64,000 bases of DNA, from the NCBI GenBank assembly GCA_036936605.1, contig JAUPFV010000002.1:316030893-316094892 (forward strand), read 5' to 3'. Shown piece by piece: positions 20,764 through 33,340 of the stretch. The position numbers were made by a program, and so were the translations under genes. Every line of letters starts with the position of its first letter. Positions within the stretch are counted from its first letter, which is position 1. This DNA comes from Limnanthes douglasii subsp. nivea (taxonomy: Eukaryota; Streptophyta; Magnoliopsida; Brassicales; Limnanthaceae). The notes under the pieces are model-generated. The model ran no database searches, was not told the origin of the DNA, and saw only the letters and a program-made list of their open reading frames with translations.

Positions 20764-22037
20764 CTAAAGCATGATCTTGCATGCTTGGATGTCAGATGCC
20801 TTGGAAGCCAACAGAGTCTGCCCTGAAGGATTAGCAGTAACAGTCTTAATCGCTGCATCAACAACTAATTTCTTGAACATGTCATCCTCCATCTTCTGAA
20901 GAATATCTTGGAGCACTCTAAAATGGAAAGCCCCTGCAGATATCAGCTGCCCAATAATTTCCCCAAAGTTATTTGGTGCTTTGGGTAGATCAATGCCGAT
21001 GTCATCCAACATAGAACCATATCACAAACATCCAGTCCAAATGTCTTCAGTGGTAAAGATGTTATTAGAGAATAAATATTCCAATAGTTTTGCCACCAGC
21101 TCAACACATGGTGGACTTTGCTGAAGTGCAAGGGAGATGGCTTCCTTAATGACTTCTGCGTGATAAGATGGAGAGTTCAGTTCCTCAACACATTGCAACG
21201 CTTCATCCAAAATTCGAATACCAAAGTACTCTTTTAGTAAAGAAACAGTTTTCCTGTGCAGTTCCTCTTGATTTAGCTTAGCAGATGGACGTTGCAGATT
21301 CTGCATGGCTGGGATGATAGAAGCAACCAGACCAGGTCTACTAAAAGGTGCGGCAAGTAGAGGCTCTGTCCCAAAAGAACGTGCAGGTGTGGGGCTGCCC
21401 TGCAATAGGGCACTTGACCTTGTCCCCATACCGCCATCATTGCCTTGGGTATACACTCTTGAATTTGTCGACATTGTCTTGTTGATCAATGGAGGCTGGC
21501 CTGCTCCAGTGCTAGCCCTTGTCATTGAACGCGAACGCTGTATCTCCCAGTTGTCATTGTCAACACCAGGCATGCCAGGCATCCTCCTATTTCCTGGCAT
21601 GCCAGGCATCATTCCCCCAGCACCAGGTCGGCCATGAGGAAAGGCACCGGGGCCAGGACTCCCAGGAGAGCCGGGAACATTGCCACGATTATTTCTAATG
21701 CTCATTGTGGCACCTGGGCGCAACCCAAGGTTCTTTTTTCAGCATCCGCGTGGATTTCAGTAATCTTTTTAGCTTTCATCTGGCAAAAAAGATTGTCTCA
21801 AAATGAAAATCAGAAACATAAATTAATTTACTCAGCAAATAGTAGTCATAAACTTGAAGAGTTTGAATCCCAAGAATTTGGATCCTACCTCTTCACGTCT
21901 GGGAACCCAGTTCGATCACATTAAAAACCATGAATCTTAACCGTGCAGCCAGCTGAGGGTTCTTTGATAATTCTTTCATTCGAGTGAAGTACATATCGTT
22001 AATACGCCTTGATCTTGGACTCTCGTCAAGCTACTTA
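20764..22037 (-). pseudogene. eIFiso4G remnant (copy A): last exon plus part of the preceding exon
   Basis: This matches the last exon and part of exon 8 of the intact gene at 28.9-33.3 kb. It contains the Gly/Pro-rich [17 protein letters not shown] region and the MA3 domain. Lesions relative to the intact copy: a nonsense change in the MA3 region (CGA to TGA, about 21022-21024, a CpG-type transition); two extra A residues near 21737 that shift the frame; and the end of exon 8 homology at about 22037, where the sequence jumps to SKIP1-like DNA. The other exons are absent. It is not expected to make a functional protein. Confidence 0.9.
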
Positions 22038-22039
22038 CG

Positions 22040-22305
22040 GATTATATGTTGATTGATAAGGTACTGGTACCGGTATGGTGTGACTATGGAAATATCGCAC
22101 GAGTCACGGTTGATTATAGGAAGGAACTGCCCTAATCTCAAGATACTTAAAGCGAAGCATGATGAACTGGATAGATCCTTCTCAACACACTGGTCTGTCC
22201 GTCGTGAGTATTTGGATGCATGCCCTCAAAACGGCGACCCAGAAGCCATCTCTATTGGAAAAGCAATGCCTCAGCTGTGACATCTTAAAATTCTGTTATG
22301 TTATT
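22040..22305 (+). pseudogene. SKIP1-like fragment: intron piece fused to internal exon 2
   Basis: The first ~45 bp match the start of the SKIP1-like intron (TTGATTGA...GGTATGGTGTGA). The sequence then jumps directly to exon 2 at the GAAGTATCGCACGAGTCA site and runs to about 22305. An in-frame TGA replaces CGA in the CAGCTG|CGA|CAT context. It is fused to the broken end of the eIFiso4G remnant, so it marks a rearrangement junction, not a gene. Confidence 0.8.
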
Positions 22306-22549
22306 TGAACTAGTTTTTTTTAGCAGTGCCCAGAGATTTAGCCATATATAGTCCTACGTTAAAATTGTACATTAACTAATGACACGCAGATAAAGAAATA
22401 TTATTTAACTATTATTTTAGCTCACTAATTTAATTTTGTTAAGAAGACTATAATTAATGAATAAAATAACACAGAAAAAAAAAAATGCTAAAATGCAAAG
22501 GACGTATGACAATACAAAGCAAAACAATTTAGTGTTTTAATTAAATATC

Positions 22550-22566
22550 AAGTTAACGTAACGCTT
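22550..22566. repeat. Left 17-bp target-site duplication of the ARF1 retrogene
   Basis: AAGTTAACGTAACGCTT pairs with AAGTTAACGTACCGCTT at 23453-23469 (16 of 17 identical). Confidence 0.85.
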
Positions 22567-23452
<886 letters not shown>

Positions 23453-23469
23453 AAGTTAACGTACCGCTT
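23453..23469. repeat. Right 17-bp target-site duplication of the ARF1 retrogene
   Basis: It follows directly on the A10 tail and pairs with 22550-22566. Confidence 0.85.
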
Positions 23470-23527
23470 TGGTCTACATGTTCTTGGTGTTAAAATTATG
23501 TGTTAGTGGATGACATGTAAGAGAGAG

Positions 23528-23699
23528 AAATCATTTAGAATCATTTTAGTTAACAAACTTAATTTCAATGATATTTTTTAAAATCACACGTTAAATTTGA
23601 TACGTATGAGAAATTAACATTTAGCATCATTTTAGTTAACAAACTTAATTTCAATGATATTTTTTAAAATCACACGTTAAATTTGATACGTATGAGAAA
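23528..23699. repeat. Near-identical 86-bp tandem duplication
   Basis: Two adjacent units share CATTTTAGTTAACAAACTT... through ...TACGTATGAGAAATTA, with differences only in the first few bases. The near identity indicates a recent local duplication. It is non-coding. Confidence 0.9.
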
Positions 23700-25020
23700 T
23701 TATTTTTTTTAATATCTTTTATATTATTTTATATATCTTTTAAAGTGTTATTTAATTTTATTATCGTATAAAATTTTAAATATTTTGTTTCAGCGTTGAA
23801 AAAGTTCATAAACTATTTTTTAGATATTGAAAAGAGGAAAAAAAAAAGTAAAATAAAAAATAGAATAAAAATATATATCAGAATTTGTAAAAGATGTGAT
23901 TTCTTTAAAAAAATATTAGATAGTTGAGAAAAATAAGGAAATACAATAAATAAATTAAAAAAAAAATTTATTTTATCATATGTTTTATCTTTTAAATAAC
24001 AAATTTCATTTTATTTTATTTATTAGTTTCAAAATATATTTTGACTATTAATATATTTTGATTTAAAAATAGTTGATTTTATTTCAATCTATTTTATAAC
24101 AATATCTTATATATAACCCATTTCATTTTATTTATATTTGTTTTTAAGAATAAATATTTCATTCATTGGAGCAAGTTTAGAAACGTGTTAACAAACATAT
24201 AATTATTTCTAAAATTTAAAAAAAAAACATTAAAATATTAAATACAAATATATATTTATTATTATATATTAATTATAAAATTAAATTTTTTATTTTTTAT
24301 TTTTATTTTTTTAACCAAATAGCTATATCTTTTATTCTCGCTTCTTATTTTTCTAACCATTCACCTCTATCTTTTAATTTTATCTAATTTTCTAACAAAC
24401 TAGTTCTACATTTTATTTTTAATCCTTATTTTTCTAACAAACTCTTTCTACCAACCATTATAAATAACAAAAGGTGGGTTAAATCAAACACTATTTTCCA
24501 CTCTTCTTCTTCTCTTTTCAGCTATAAACAAAAAAAAAATCCCCTCCTTAAAAAAAAAAAATTGACATCACCCATTTGAAGGGGAAATTGCATATATGTA
24601 CTTCAAATATTAATATTGGTAAGAATTTATGGTTAATATAAATTATATATGTTATTTATATACGATAAATTAAAATTTTATTCTATATATTATAACATCC
24701 TTTTTATTGGGATTTGTATATGGTCACATATTTACATGATTTGAAACAGAGGAGTTGAATTTTTATTCGTATTTTGGGTGTAAGAAAGTCTGATTTGAAA
24801 TTAGATGGTGTGTTTTTGGATTAGATGGAGTGTTTTTGGATCTATTTAAATTTCAAAAATGTTAGGTATTAAAATTTGATAAAACGATTATTTATTGAGA
24901 TTAGATATTAATTTTTCACACTTTGTTAAGTAATTGATATTTGTTTAATTAGATATTATTAAACAGATTAATAAAATATTTATTAAACTTAGATTTTTAA
25001 TATATATATATATTATTGTT
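23700..25020. other. Very AT-rich intergenic DNA
   Basis: This is about 1.3 kb of A/T-dominated sequence with poly-A and poly-T runs, and no coding signal. It could contain old, unrecognisable transposon debris. From about 24960 it forms the upstream region of the cyclin C gene. Confidence 0.6.
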
Positions 25021-25162
25021 TCATAACTAACGTCGGATATCATGGAACAGAAAGCTAAAGAGAGGCAAGCAAGAGAGCAAAATTAACCATCATACCAAAA
25101 CTAACGTCGGCTATCATACAACACAGCAAAACTAAGACTTTTCACAATCTTCGTCTACACCG

Positions 25163-25927
25163 ATGGGTGCCAATTTTTGGGCTTCGTCTCAGTACAAACA
25201 ACTTCTCGACCAAAAAGAAGTAGACGTAGTTCACCCTCTTGATAAAGAGAAAGGGATAACTTTGGATGAGTTTAAGCTCATTAAGTTACACATGGCCGAT
25301 TATATACGGAAACTAGCTCAAATCGTTAACATGAGGCAAAGGGTTATTGCCACAGCGGTTTCCTACATGAGACGTGTTTATACTCGGAAGAGCATGACAG
25401 AATATGATCCGCGTCTTGTTGCTCCTTCATGTTTGTATTTGGCATCTAAAACAGAAGAAACCCCTGTGCAGGCTAGGCTACTTGTTTTTTACATCAAGAA
25501 AATCCATAATTCTGACGATACGTACAAATACGAGACCAAAGACATACTAGAAATGGAAATGAAAATTTTAGAGGCACTCAACTATTACTTAGTTGTATTT
25601 CATCCGTACCGGTCTCTACCTGAGTTTTTGCAAGATGCTGGCATGAGTGAGATAAGTATGACTCAACTATCATGGGGTATAGTGAATGACACGTATAAGA
25701 CGGACCTGATTCTAATGCATCCTCCTCATCTGATTGCATTGGCTTGCATATACATTGCTAGTGTGTACGGAGACAAAGATATCACTACTTGGTTTGAAGA
25801 GCTTCGTGTTGATATGAGTGTGGTAATGAATATCTCGACACACATATTAGATTTCTATGAAAACCATAGGACAATCACCAATGATGGTGTGAATTTAGCT
25901 TTCCAGAAACTGGCTTTGAGGCGTTGA
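25163..25927 (+). CDS. CYCC1: Cyclin C (C-type cyclin), intronless
   Basis: This intact 254-codon frame matches plant cyclin C over its whole length: MGANFWASSQYKQLLD start, a first cyclin fold with MRQRVIATAVSYMRRVY and DPRLVAPSCLYLASKTEE, and a second fold with LIALACIYIASVYGDKD. Cyclin C pairs with CDK8 in the Mediator kinase module in the nucleus. The ATG at 25163 fits the conserved N-terminus. A 17-bp phrase (CTAACGTCGGATATCAT) occurs twice in the 5' flank (25027 and 25101), and AATAAATAAATA at 26029-26040 may serve as a poly-A signal. The lack of introns suggests a retrogene, but I could not find a clear tail and target duplication. The normal length and domains suggest function. Confidence 0.88.
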   Translation: MGANFWASSQYKQLLDQKEVDVVHPLDKEKGITLDEFKLIKLHMADYIRKLAQIVNMRQRVIATAVSYMRRVYTRKSMTEYDPRLVAPSCLYLASKTEETPVQARLLVFYIKKIHNSDDTYKYETKDILEMEMKILEALNYYLVVFHPYRSLPEFLQDAGMSEISMTQLSWGIVNDTYKTDLILMHPPHLIALACIYIASVYGDKDITTWFEELRVDMSVVMNISTHILDFYENHRTITNDGVNLAFQKLALRR

Positions 25928-27429
25928 AAATTACGGGTATGGTCTATTACCAAACACAGCTTGAGGTGTAGCCCTGTAATAACTCATATCAACTATGTTA
26001 TAATGACACTCTAAAAGTGTTATTGTTGAATAAATAAATATGTTGTTCATCTAAAAAATATAAATTCTCAATTAATTTTAAAAAATAAATTTCAATTTTG
26101 AGAAACAAATTATACTTGATGACTTGAAATGAACAATTCTTTTCAACGCTTCAGTATTGCCTCTCCTTAGTTTTTTCTAAGGCTGGTGTCATTTTCTTTA
26201 CTTTCCCTTATTTTGCCCATGCTTGTTACTTTCCTTGTTAATTAATATTAAAAAAATCGTTTGAAACAAAGTTAGACGGTGAGACACATAATAATTTCCT
26301 AAATCTAGCGATTTAGACAAATTTGTCAATCAAGACCATCATTTGAACAATATATTTTTTTAACAATAGTCTTTATTTAGTTATAAATAATTTTATTATT
26401 ATTTATCTATTTATATCTCTTATATTTATATACATGTTTTAAACTTTAACGATACGAGGATATAAATGTTTTATATTCATATGTCATAGCCTAACTTAGA
26501 TTATGATACCGAGTTTTAACATCGGTTCCCTATACTCTTTAAAGCTAAAGCAACAGTGAGATAAGAAGAATCATATATTTATTGAATTTGATTTTATTTT
26601 TTTAATTTAAAATATAACAAAATACATTTTATAATATATTCTACGAACTAAGTCTTCACTCCCCCTCTATTTATTATCTTTTTTATTCTCAATCCCTCAA
26701 ATATTGTGTTGTTCAATGAGAATGCGATTCAATAAAAAAGAATTATATATATATATTATACCATAATACATCATCATCGCTTGTTTCAAATTAAATCATA
26801 ATTGTGCACACAAAAAGCTAATAGTTAACTTTATATATTACCTAAATTTATGTTTTATTAGTTTTCCATTATATCTTTAAATATTTTTGCGAGCTTACCT
26901 TGATTTCAAATAAAAGGACATTATTTCCGTCTTGGTCACCATACATTTTAGCCTATTTCCTATCGCATAATCTCGACATGCATATACTACTAAATACGTC
27001 TTATAATAAGACACTCTGATCTTGGTATAGCGTATTTATAATAAGACACTCTGATCTCGGTATAGTTTTCCACCGAAATCGACATTAGTCCAAATATTTT
27101 AGTAGGTCGATCACATTATTTTGATTTTAAATATAAAGATTTTATTTTAATCCTAATCACGTCACACGTTAGAGACTTTCGATGAAAAAGTTTTGAGGTG
27201 TACATACCATCGGGATTTTAACAACGTGGTATACTAATGTATTAACCGCAAGATATCATAAGCATGGTCCCTTATATATTGTTATATAAGAACATTTGTC
27301 TGATGTAATGGACCATAATCAAATATTTCAAGTCTAATTAACTCTAAAAAAAAGTTAGTCAAATAAATATATATAATCTGGAACCCTAAAGCACTATAAT
27401 CTTATTCATTATATTTTATATTTTAAAGG
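25928..27429. other. AT-rich intergenic DNA, no gene seen
   Basis: No coding domain is visible. The only structure I note is the 36-bp tandem duplication at about 27000-27070. The last few hundred bases precede an LTR-type repeat. Confidence 0.6.
26999..27068. repeat. 36-bp tandem duplication
   Basis: The phrase TTATAATAAGACACTCTGAT followed by CTYGGTATAG occurs twice in succession, 36 bp apart. Confidence 0.85.
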
Positions 27430-27898
27430 TGTTAGAAAAATAAAAATATACGGCTAAGATTAAACTTCATATCGAATAGAGGAACATCAATCCAAAATTG
27501 CTGAGATTAAACATAAAATAGTGTATATAATTTTGAGTCCGCCTCAACTAATAAGTACACCCAAAACCAAACTCGTGCACGCCTCCGAATACAAAACGGA
27601 CAATATATTGCTAGTCCGTGAGGTCCGTCACACATTCGTACACCAAATTCTAACATGGTATCAGAATCATATAAGACTTAAAATTTAGAGGAAAGTCAAG
27701 AATAAACTTCATTTTATAGAGTAACCTCAATCCCACATTGCTAAGATTGAACATAAAATAGTGTATATAAGTGCGAGCCCACTAGCAAGAGGTCATTTTG
27801 GGATTAAACCCAAAAACAAACCCTTGCGCATGCGCAAGACGGACAATATCTTGCTAGTTCGTGAGATCCGTCACGCATTCGCACACCAAATTCTAACA
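27430..27898 (+). mobile_element. Short Copia/TRIM-like LTR element remnant
   Basis: A 226-bp repeat (27430-27655) starts TGTTAG and ends CTAACA. It is followed at once by TGGTATCAGAA (27656-27666), the usual primer-binding site for initiator Met-tRNA. After only about 40 bp a second copy, lacking its first ~30 bp, runs to CTAACA at 27898. There is no coding region, so this is either a TRIM-type miniature element or a collapsed larger one. No matching 5-bp flanks are seen. Its right end abuts the truncated SKIP1-like fragment. Confidence 0.7.
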
Positions 27899-27910
27899 AT
27901 ACATCTAAGT

Positions 27911-28320
27911 GAAGTATCGGACGACTCACTGTCGATTATACGAAAGAAATGCCCTAATGTCAAGATACTTAAGCGAAGCATAATGAACTAGATAGATCCT
28001 TCTCAACACACTTAATCTGTTTTCCTCGTGAGTATATGGATGCCTGCTCTCAACATGAGGGCTCAGAATCTTGAGATTCGGTTATCCAAGTTATCCGCCA
28101 AAGCTCTCACTCTACTAACGGAAGGGTGCCAGAACCTGGAGTATTTGGACCTGTTTGGTAGTATAAATCTGACGAGTGGCGATATCGTCAATGCTACATC
28201 GAATCTGAAAGAGCTTAAAAAGCCAAAATTTTACATCCTGAGGTCTGGCTTTCACGCGGAAAGATATAGTCACTGGAACTTGGAACTTGAATGATGAGCG
28301 ACTTCAAACGGATGTTTTCG
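27911..28320 (+). pseudogene. SKIP1-like fragment (copy B), exon 2 only
   Basis: Similarity to exon 2 of the SKIP1-like gene begins at GAAGTATCGGAC and continues through the LRR region (NLEYLDLFGSINLTSGDI) into the 3' UTR. It has an internal deletion of about 50 bp after about 28060, a premature TAG at about 27988-27990 and a small duplication (GGAACTTGGAACTTGAA) at the end. The F-box exon is missing. It lies tail-to-tail with the intact eIFiso4G gene, mirroring the arrangement at 19-22 kb. Confidence 0.85.
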
Positions 28321-28909
28321 TTCGTAAGCGTGATAATATGCTTATGTCCCGTGTTTCTAATGTTACTCCGTTTCACATATTACATGTAATACAACTAAAG
28401 AAAGATAATGTTTTCAATTCTTTGTGGCACATTAGATTTATATTGTTGATCTCACAACCTTATTGCTGCCAAACATAATGTGATTTAGCGTGTCTACTGC
28501 ACCATCTGTAAGGCTTTAAACAAATGAGGCACAACTACATGACTAATCAATTTCATTTTATCATTACACCCTTCAAATGGAAGAAAAGTAAAATATAAAA
28601 ACCAATCAACTTTTAGATATGTAACACTCAATTTCCTCAATGGAGAAAACTTCAAGAACTCCCGCTTCGACAAAAAAACTAGATTATTCAAGGTAAAGAA
28701 AAATTAATCAAATAATACAAAACAGCTGGGTATCCCTAAAAAGTACCATTCTCTAGAGCAAAATCCTAGGCCCATCTCTTTTTGAGATTTGTTTGAGCCA
28801 TGAGCTCGTAAAGATATACAACTCAATAAAAAAGTCCTCTTGGTGGTATTTTGACTCAACTTAATAAAATGCTACAATCCGCTTCGCCCTGCAGTACTTG
28901 TAGTGTAGA

Positions 28910-31900
28910 CTAAAGCATGCTCTTGCATGCCTGGATGTCAGATGCCTGGGAAGCCAACAGAGTCTGTCCCGAAGGATTAGCTGTAACTGTCTTAATCGCT
29001 GCATCAACAACTAATTTCTTGAACATGTCATCCTCCATCTTCTGGAGAACATCTTTGAGCACTCTAAAATGGAAAGCCCCTGCAGATATCAGCTGGCCAA
29101 TAATTTCCCCAAAGTTGTTTGGTGCTTTGGGTAGATCAATGCCGATGTCATCCAACATAGAACCATATCGCAAACATCCGGTCCCAATGTCATCAGTGGT
29201 AAGGATGTTCTTAGAGAATAAATATTCCAATAGTTTTGCAACCGGCTCAACACATGGTGGACTTTGCTCAAGTGCAAGGGAGATGGCTTCCTTAACGACT
29301 TCTGGGTGATAAGATGGAGAGTTCAGTTCCTTAACACATTGCAACGCTTCATCCAAAATTCGAATACCAAAGTACTCTTTTAGTAAAGAAACAGTTTTCC
29401 TGTGCAGTTCCTCTTGATTTAGCTTAGCAGATGGACGTTGCAAATTCTGCATGGCTGGGATGATAGAAGCAACCAGACCAGGTCTACTAACAGGTGCAGC
29501 AAGTAGAGGCTCTGTACCAAAAGAACGTGCAGGTGTGGGGCTGCCCTGCAATAGGGCACTTGACCTTGTCCCCATACCGCCATCATTGCCTTGGGTATAC
29601 ACTCTCGAATTCGTCGACATTGTCTTGCTGATCAATGGAGGTTGGCCTGCTCCAGTGCTAGCCCTTGTCATTGAACGTGAACGCTGTATCTCCCAGTTGT
29701 CATTGTCAACACCAGGCATGCCAGGCATCCTCCTATTTCCTGGCATGCCAGGCATCATACCCCCAGCACCAGGTCGGCCATGAGGAAAGGCACCGGGGCC
29801 AGGACTCCCAGGAGAGCCAGGAACAACGCCACGATTATTTCTAATGCTCATTGTGGCACCTGGGCGTAACCCAAGGTTCTTTTCAGCATCCGCATGGATT
29901 TCAGTAATCTTTTTAGCTTTCATCTGGCAAAAATCATTGTCGCAAAATGGAAAATCAGAAACATAATTTACTCAGCAAATAGTAGTCATAAACTTGAAGA
30001 GTTTGAATCCCAAGAATTTGGATCCTACCTCTTCACGTCTGGGAACCCAGTTGTTGGAACGCAGATCGATCACATTAAGAACCATAAATCTTAGCCGTGC
30101 AGCCAGCTGAGGGTTCTTTGATAATTCTTTCATTCGAGTGAAGTACATATCGTTAATACGCCTTGATCTTGGACTTTCGTCAAGCTGCTTGCCAATGGTG
30201 TTGAAGAACTGACAAATGGCCTCAACATTTTCTTCAGCAGGACACACTTCATTATCATTTTGCCCTAGGAGTTCCTGTACAGTGCGACAACAAATTCAGT
30301 TATACACGAAAATGCATTATTGTTTAATCCAACAACGGAATGACAGCAGTAAATACCTGCACAATATGATGAACGATTTTCTCAGGAACCATCGTCTGTT
30401 TAAGCAGCTCCCCTATCAAATGTATGTTTCCCAAAGTACGGAGCTTCAACAACTTTTCTTTATCCCTTCGCTCCATCTCCTGCTCGGGAGCAGTCATTTG
30501 TCTCATTTCTTCCCTCAAATTCGATGCACCCTCAAAAGCCACCTGGCAGCTATTCAAGAGGACTCGCTTTAAAGTAACTTCTTTGCCTCCAGGTTCATCG
30601 GATGGAAATGAGGGGAGGTTGACATTAAGATCAGAGCACAGAAGTGCATACATGGGACAAAATGTAGGTTCCAGTACAGCCTTATCAAAGATCAATTCTA
30701 TTACTCCCTGCATTTCAAGTAAAGCATTGGCTTAGAATGGTCAAATACTATTAACATAAGAGAATAAAGCAGACATAAGCCAATAAGAGAAACCTTAAGG
30801 ATATCAGCAGATGTGATGCCAGAGTCTATCAGTTGACCCTTGAGGAGATCATACTTCTCAGGGGTTAGCTTGTTGAGTATCCTGCACTCATGAACATATT
30901 AAGATAATTCAGAAACCCTTGCCCGCTATAATTTTTTTGAGCTCTAAGATCTAAAAGACATGCACAGAGGAAAAAGACACATTTCCATTGCAGAACTTAA
31001 ATAACTTTACAGTACAATACCCTTTTACAGTCTTCAGAACACGGTCTTTGTCAGAAAGAGTTGCCTTTCTACTTGACCAAGGCATCTCAGCCTTCAATAG
31101 AGCAGGAGCCGGTCCACCCTGGTTTTTATTAAAGAAAGCAACAGTATTAATACACAGGTAACAACGTGTAGAAGTATCACAGTAACACAATAAGCAAAGG
31201 AAATCATGTGCAAAAAGTAGAACAAAAGTAAAAAACAGTAATTGCTATGTTAGATATTAATTATTTCATTTCCAATATACCCTTGAAAGTTGGGAGTTGA
31301 GTTGGTTTTGTCTGTTGAACTGATTTGATTCTGACTGATTTCCACCAAACTCTCTGTTTTCTCGAAGAGCTTCCCAATTCCTTTCATCTCCAGCTGGGGT
31401 AAGCTGTGCAGAACGACTACGCCAGTCACGGTTGTCTGGTTGAGGCTGAGAGTTACGGACCTGGTGTTGATTCGACACCTAAAGAAGGTTTAATAAAGAA
31501 AATATCTGTCAAAAACAAGTATGGTTATCTAAAACATCAAGAAAAGACGTACAAACAGACTGTAGTAATTAGTGCCAACTTTTTCGTAAGTAATATAAAG
31601 CAAAAGAATTTGGCACTAACATTACTTTCTCCATGACCCCAGGTTGGCTCCTCACCGAAGAGCTCTATACCAATAACAGCCTTGATCTTCAAGATATCAA
31701 CAGAAGCTTGAGCAGTCTGCAATAGAAACACAAAAATAACACAAACCCAACCAAATTAAAAACATTAAACCCAACCAAATTAAAAACATTAAACCCAACT
31801 TATTAAGCTCATATAAGCAATAGTATAAAAACAGTATCATGAAGTAAGAATACAAAGAGGAATAGAATCCATTTTGAAATAATACTTTGTACAAGATAAT

Positions 31901-33340
31901 TGTTTTAAGTATGAGGTAAGCGTAAGCGCTTATATAACAATTACCTCTCTAAGCTGCAGTAGTTGATCATAGGTGTACTTCACACGTTCATGACCCTCAG
32001 CACGCAAGTCTCCATTCTAAGAATGAACAAACCAATTCAAGAGTCATTAGTTTATTTGATGGGATACATCAAGATTAATAAAACTGAATAACATAGGAGA
32101 CTAGCATTGGGACAGAAAAAAAAATTACAACAAATCACAAGGTAGGGTAACAAGTGGTTGCTCTGACATTCAAAATATGACTCTTCAATTTATCACAAGT
32201 AAAATTATGCTGCTAAGTTTCTAATTATATATAGAGGATGACTAAATACTATATGTGGAAATCAATCACTTTGAAAAAAATAATTATCGGTTAGATAGTA
32301 TGTAAGAAACAGACTATGCATCGCATCAACAACAAGTCTATTCAACTAAAATATCAAAAAAAGTTTATACTTGTCACGATAAAAATCATATCTGTAGGTT
32401 CTTTATGGGCAATCAAAAGCTTATAAACAGCCCACCTAAAGCCTACATATTAATGTAGGTCCATATTTACAGCAGGCACACGTACTGAATGCCCCGCCAA
32501 GAATTAGGACATCATTCTCACATGTTTTAGCTTCTTTTGACAGAATCTAACAACCTCTCAAATCATATACAATTATTAAACTCTTTTATAATAGAGATAA
32601 AAGTTTCATATCTGCAGGTTTCTTTATAGGCAATCAAGAACTTACGAACTGCCCACCTAAAGCCTACACATTAATGTCTGTCCATATTTACTGCAAGTAC
32701 ACGTACTGAGTGCCCTACCAAGAATTAGGACATGTTTACAATATGGTTTTATCTTTTCTCCTGTGTTAGGAAGAATTGTCTTAGAAAAAACAGTAATGTG
32801 TTAGTAACAGTTAACAGATGAAAAAAACTCCAAAAGGTAAAGGTAAGAGCTTTTATTTTCTTCCATAACGCCAACCCATCTAACATGAACAAAGATGAAT
32901 GTGAAAACAGCTACAAAGAAAAACTCGTATGGATTTACTAACAAAAGATTCAATCTTTCTACAGGTACCAAATCCCCTTCTCCGCCCGAACCAAATCGGG
33001 CGACTCTGACTAAATACTTCACTAAACAAAACACTAAGCTCGTTACCAAAGCGAGAAAAAGAAACGTAACAATTACGCAGCGTAATTATAAACACACACT
33101 AGCATACAGTAGTATGACATAGGTTCAAAAGAACACAGATCAGGAGCAAGAGGCACAAGTTTGTCCGCTTTGTATCATTACCTTAAGCGCAAAAGAAGAA
33201 GCGGCAGCGGCAGAAGACGGGAAAGAACCGAAAGCGAGAGACGAAGCAGCGGATGTGTCAAAACGAGGACCAAGAACTCGGTTACCTCGACCGCCACCTG
33301 GTCTCAAGCTCAATACTGACTGATTGTTGTCTTGCTGCAT
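28910..33340 (-). CDS. EIF(ISO)4G1: eIFiso4G translation initiation scaffold
   Basis: There are nine coding exons, all with GT-AG introns: 33340-33182, 32016-31945, 31716-31621, 31478-31281, 31118-31021, 30881-30794, 30707-30357, 30274-30029 and 29923-28910. Together they encode 773 aa, close to the ~780 aa of Arabidopsis eIFiso4G1. The N-terminus [19 protein letters not shown] is diagnostic. Residues 67-73 (YTYDQLL) fit the cap-binding-protein motif YxxxxL-hydrophobic, which docks eIFiso4E. A MIF4G domain (about 205-430) binds eIF4A, and a Gly/Pro-rich linker ([22 protein letters not shown]) leads to the MA3 domain (about 610-735). The protein bridges cap-binding protein, helicase and eIF3 in the cytoplasm. 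The exon 3 donor is GTTAGT, chosen because it alone keeps frame. The gene is intact. It is the complete partner of the broken copy at 20.8-22.0 kb. Confidence 0.93.
31736..31800. repeat. 27-bp tandem repeat in an eIFiso4G intron
   Basis: AAACCCAACCAAATTAAAAA plus CATT is repeated in just over two copies within intron 2. Confidence 0.85.
32385..32740. repeat. Diverged ~120-bp direct repeat in eIFiso4G intron 1
   Basis: CCCACCTAAAGCCTACATAT... through ...CCAAGAATTAGGACAT at about 32425-32515 recurs at about 32650-32735 with about 10% difference. Each copy is preceded by a GGTTTCTTTATAGGCAATCAA-like phrase. It is an old intronic duplication. Confidence 0.8.

Noticed and set aside
21305..21637. 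Plus-strand reading frame over the eIFiso4G Gly/Pro-rich region (also 29451-29783)
   Set aside because: It is the reverse strand of a repetitive Pro/Gly-rich exon; both duplicates show it only because the real exon is conserved.
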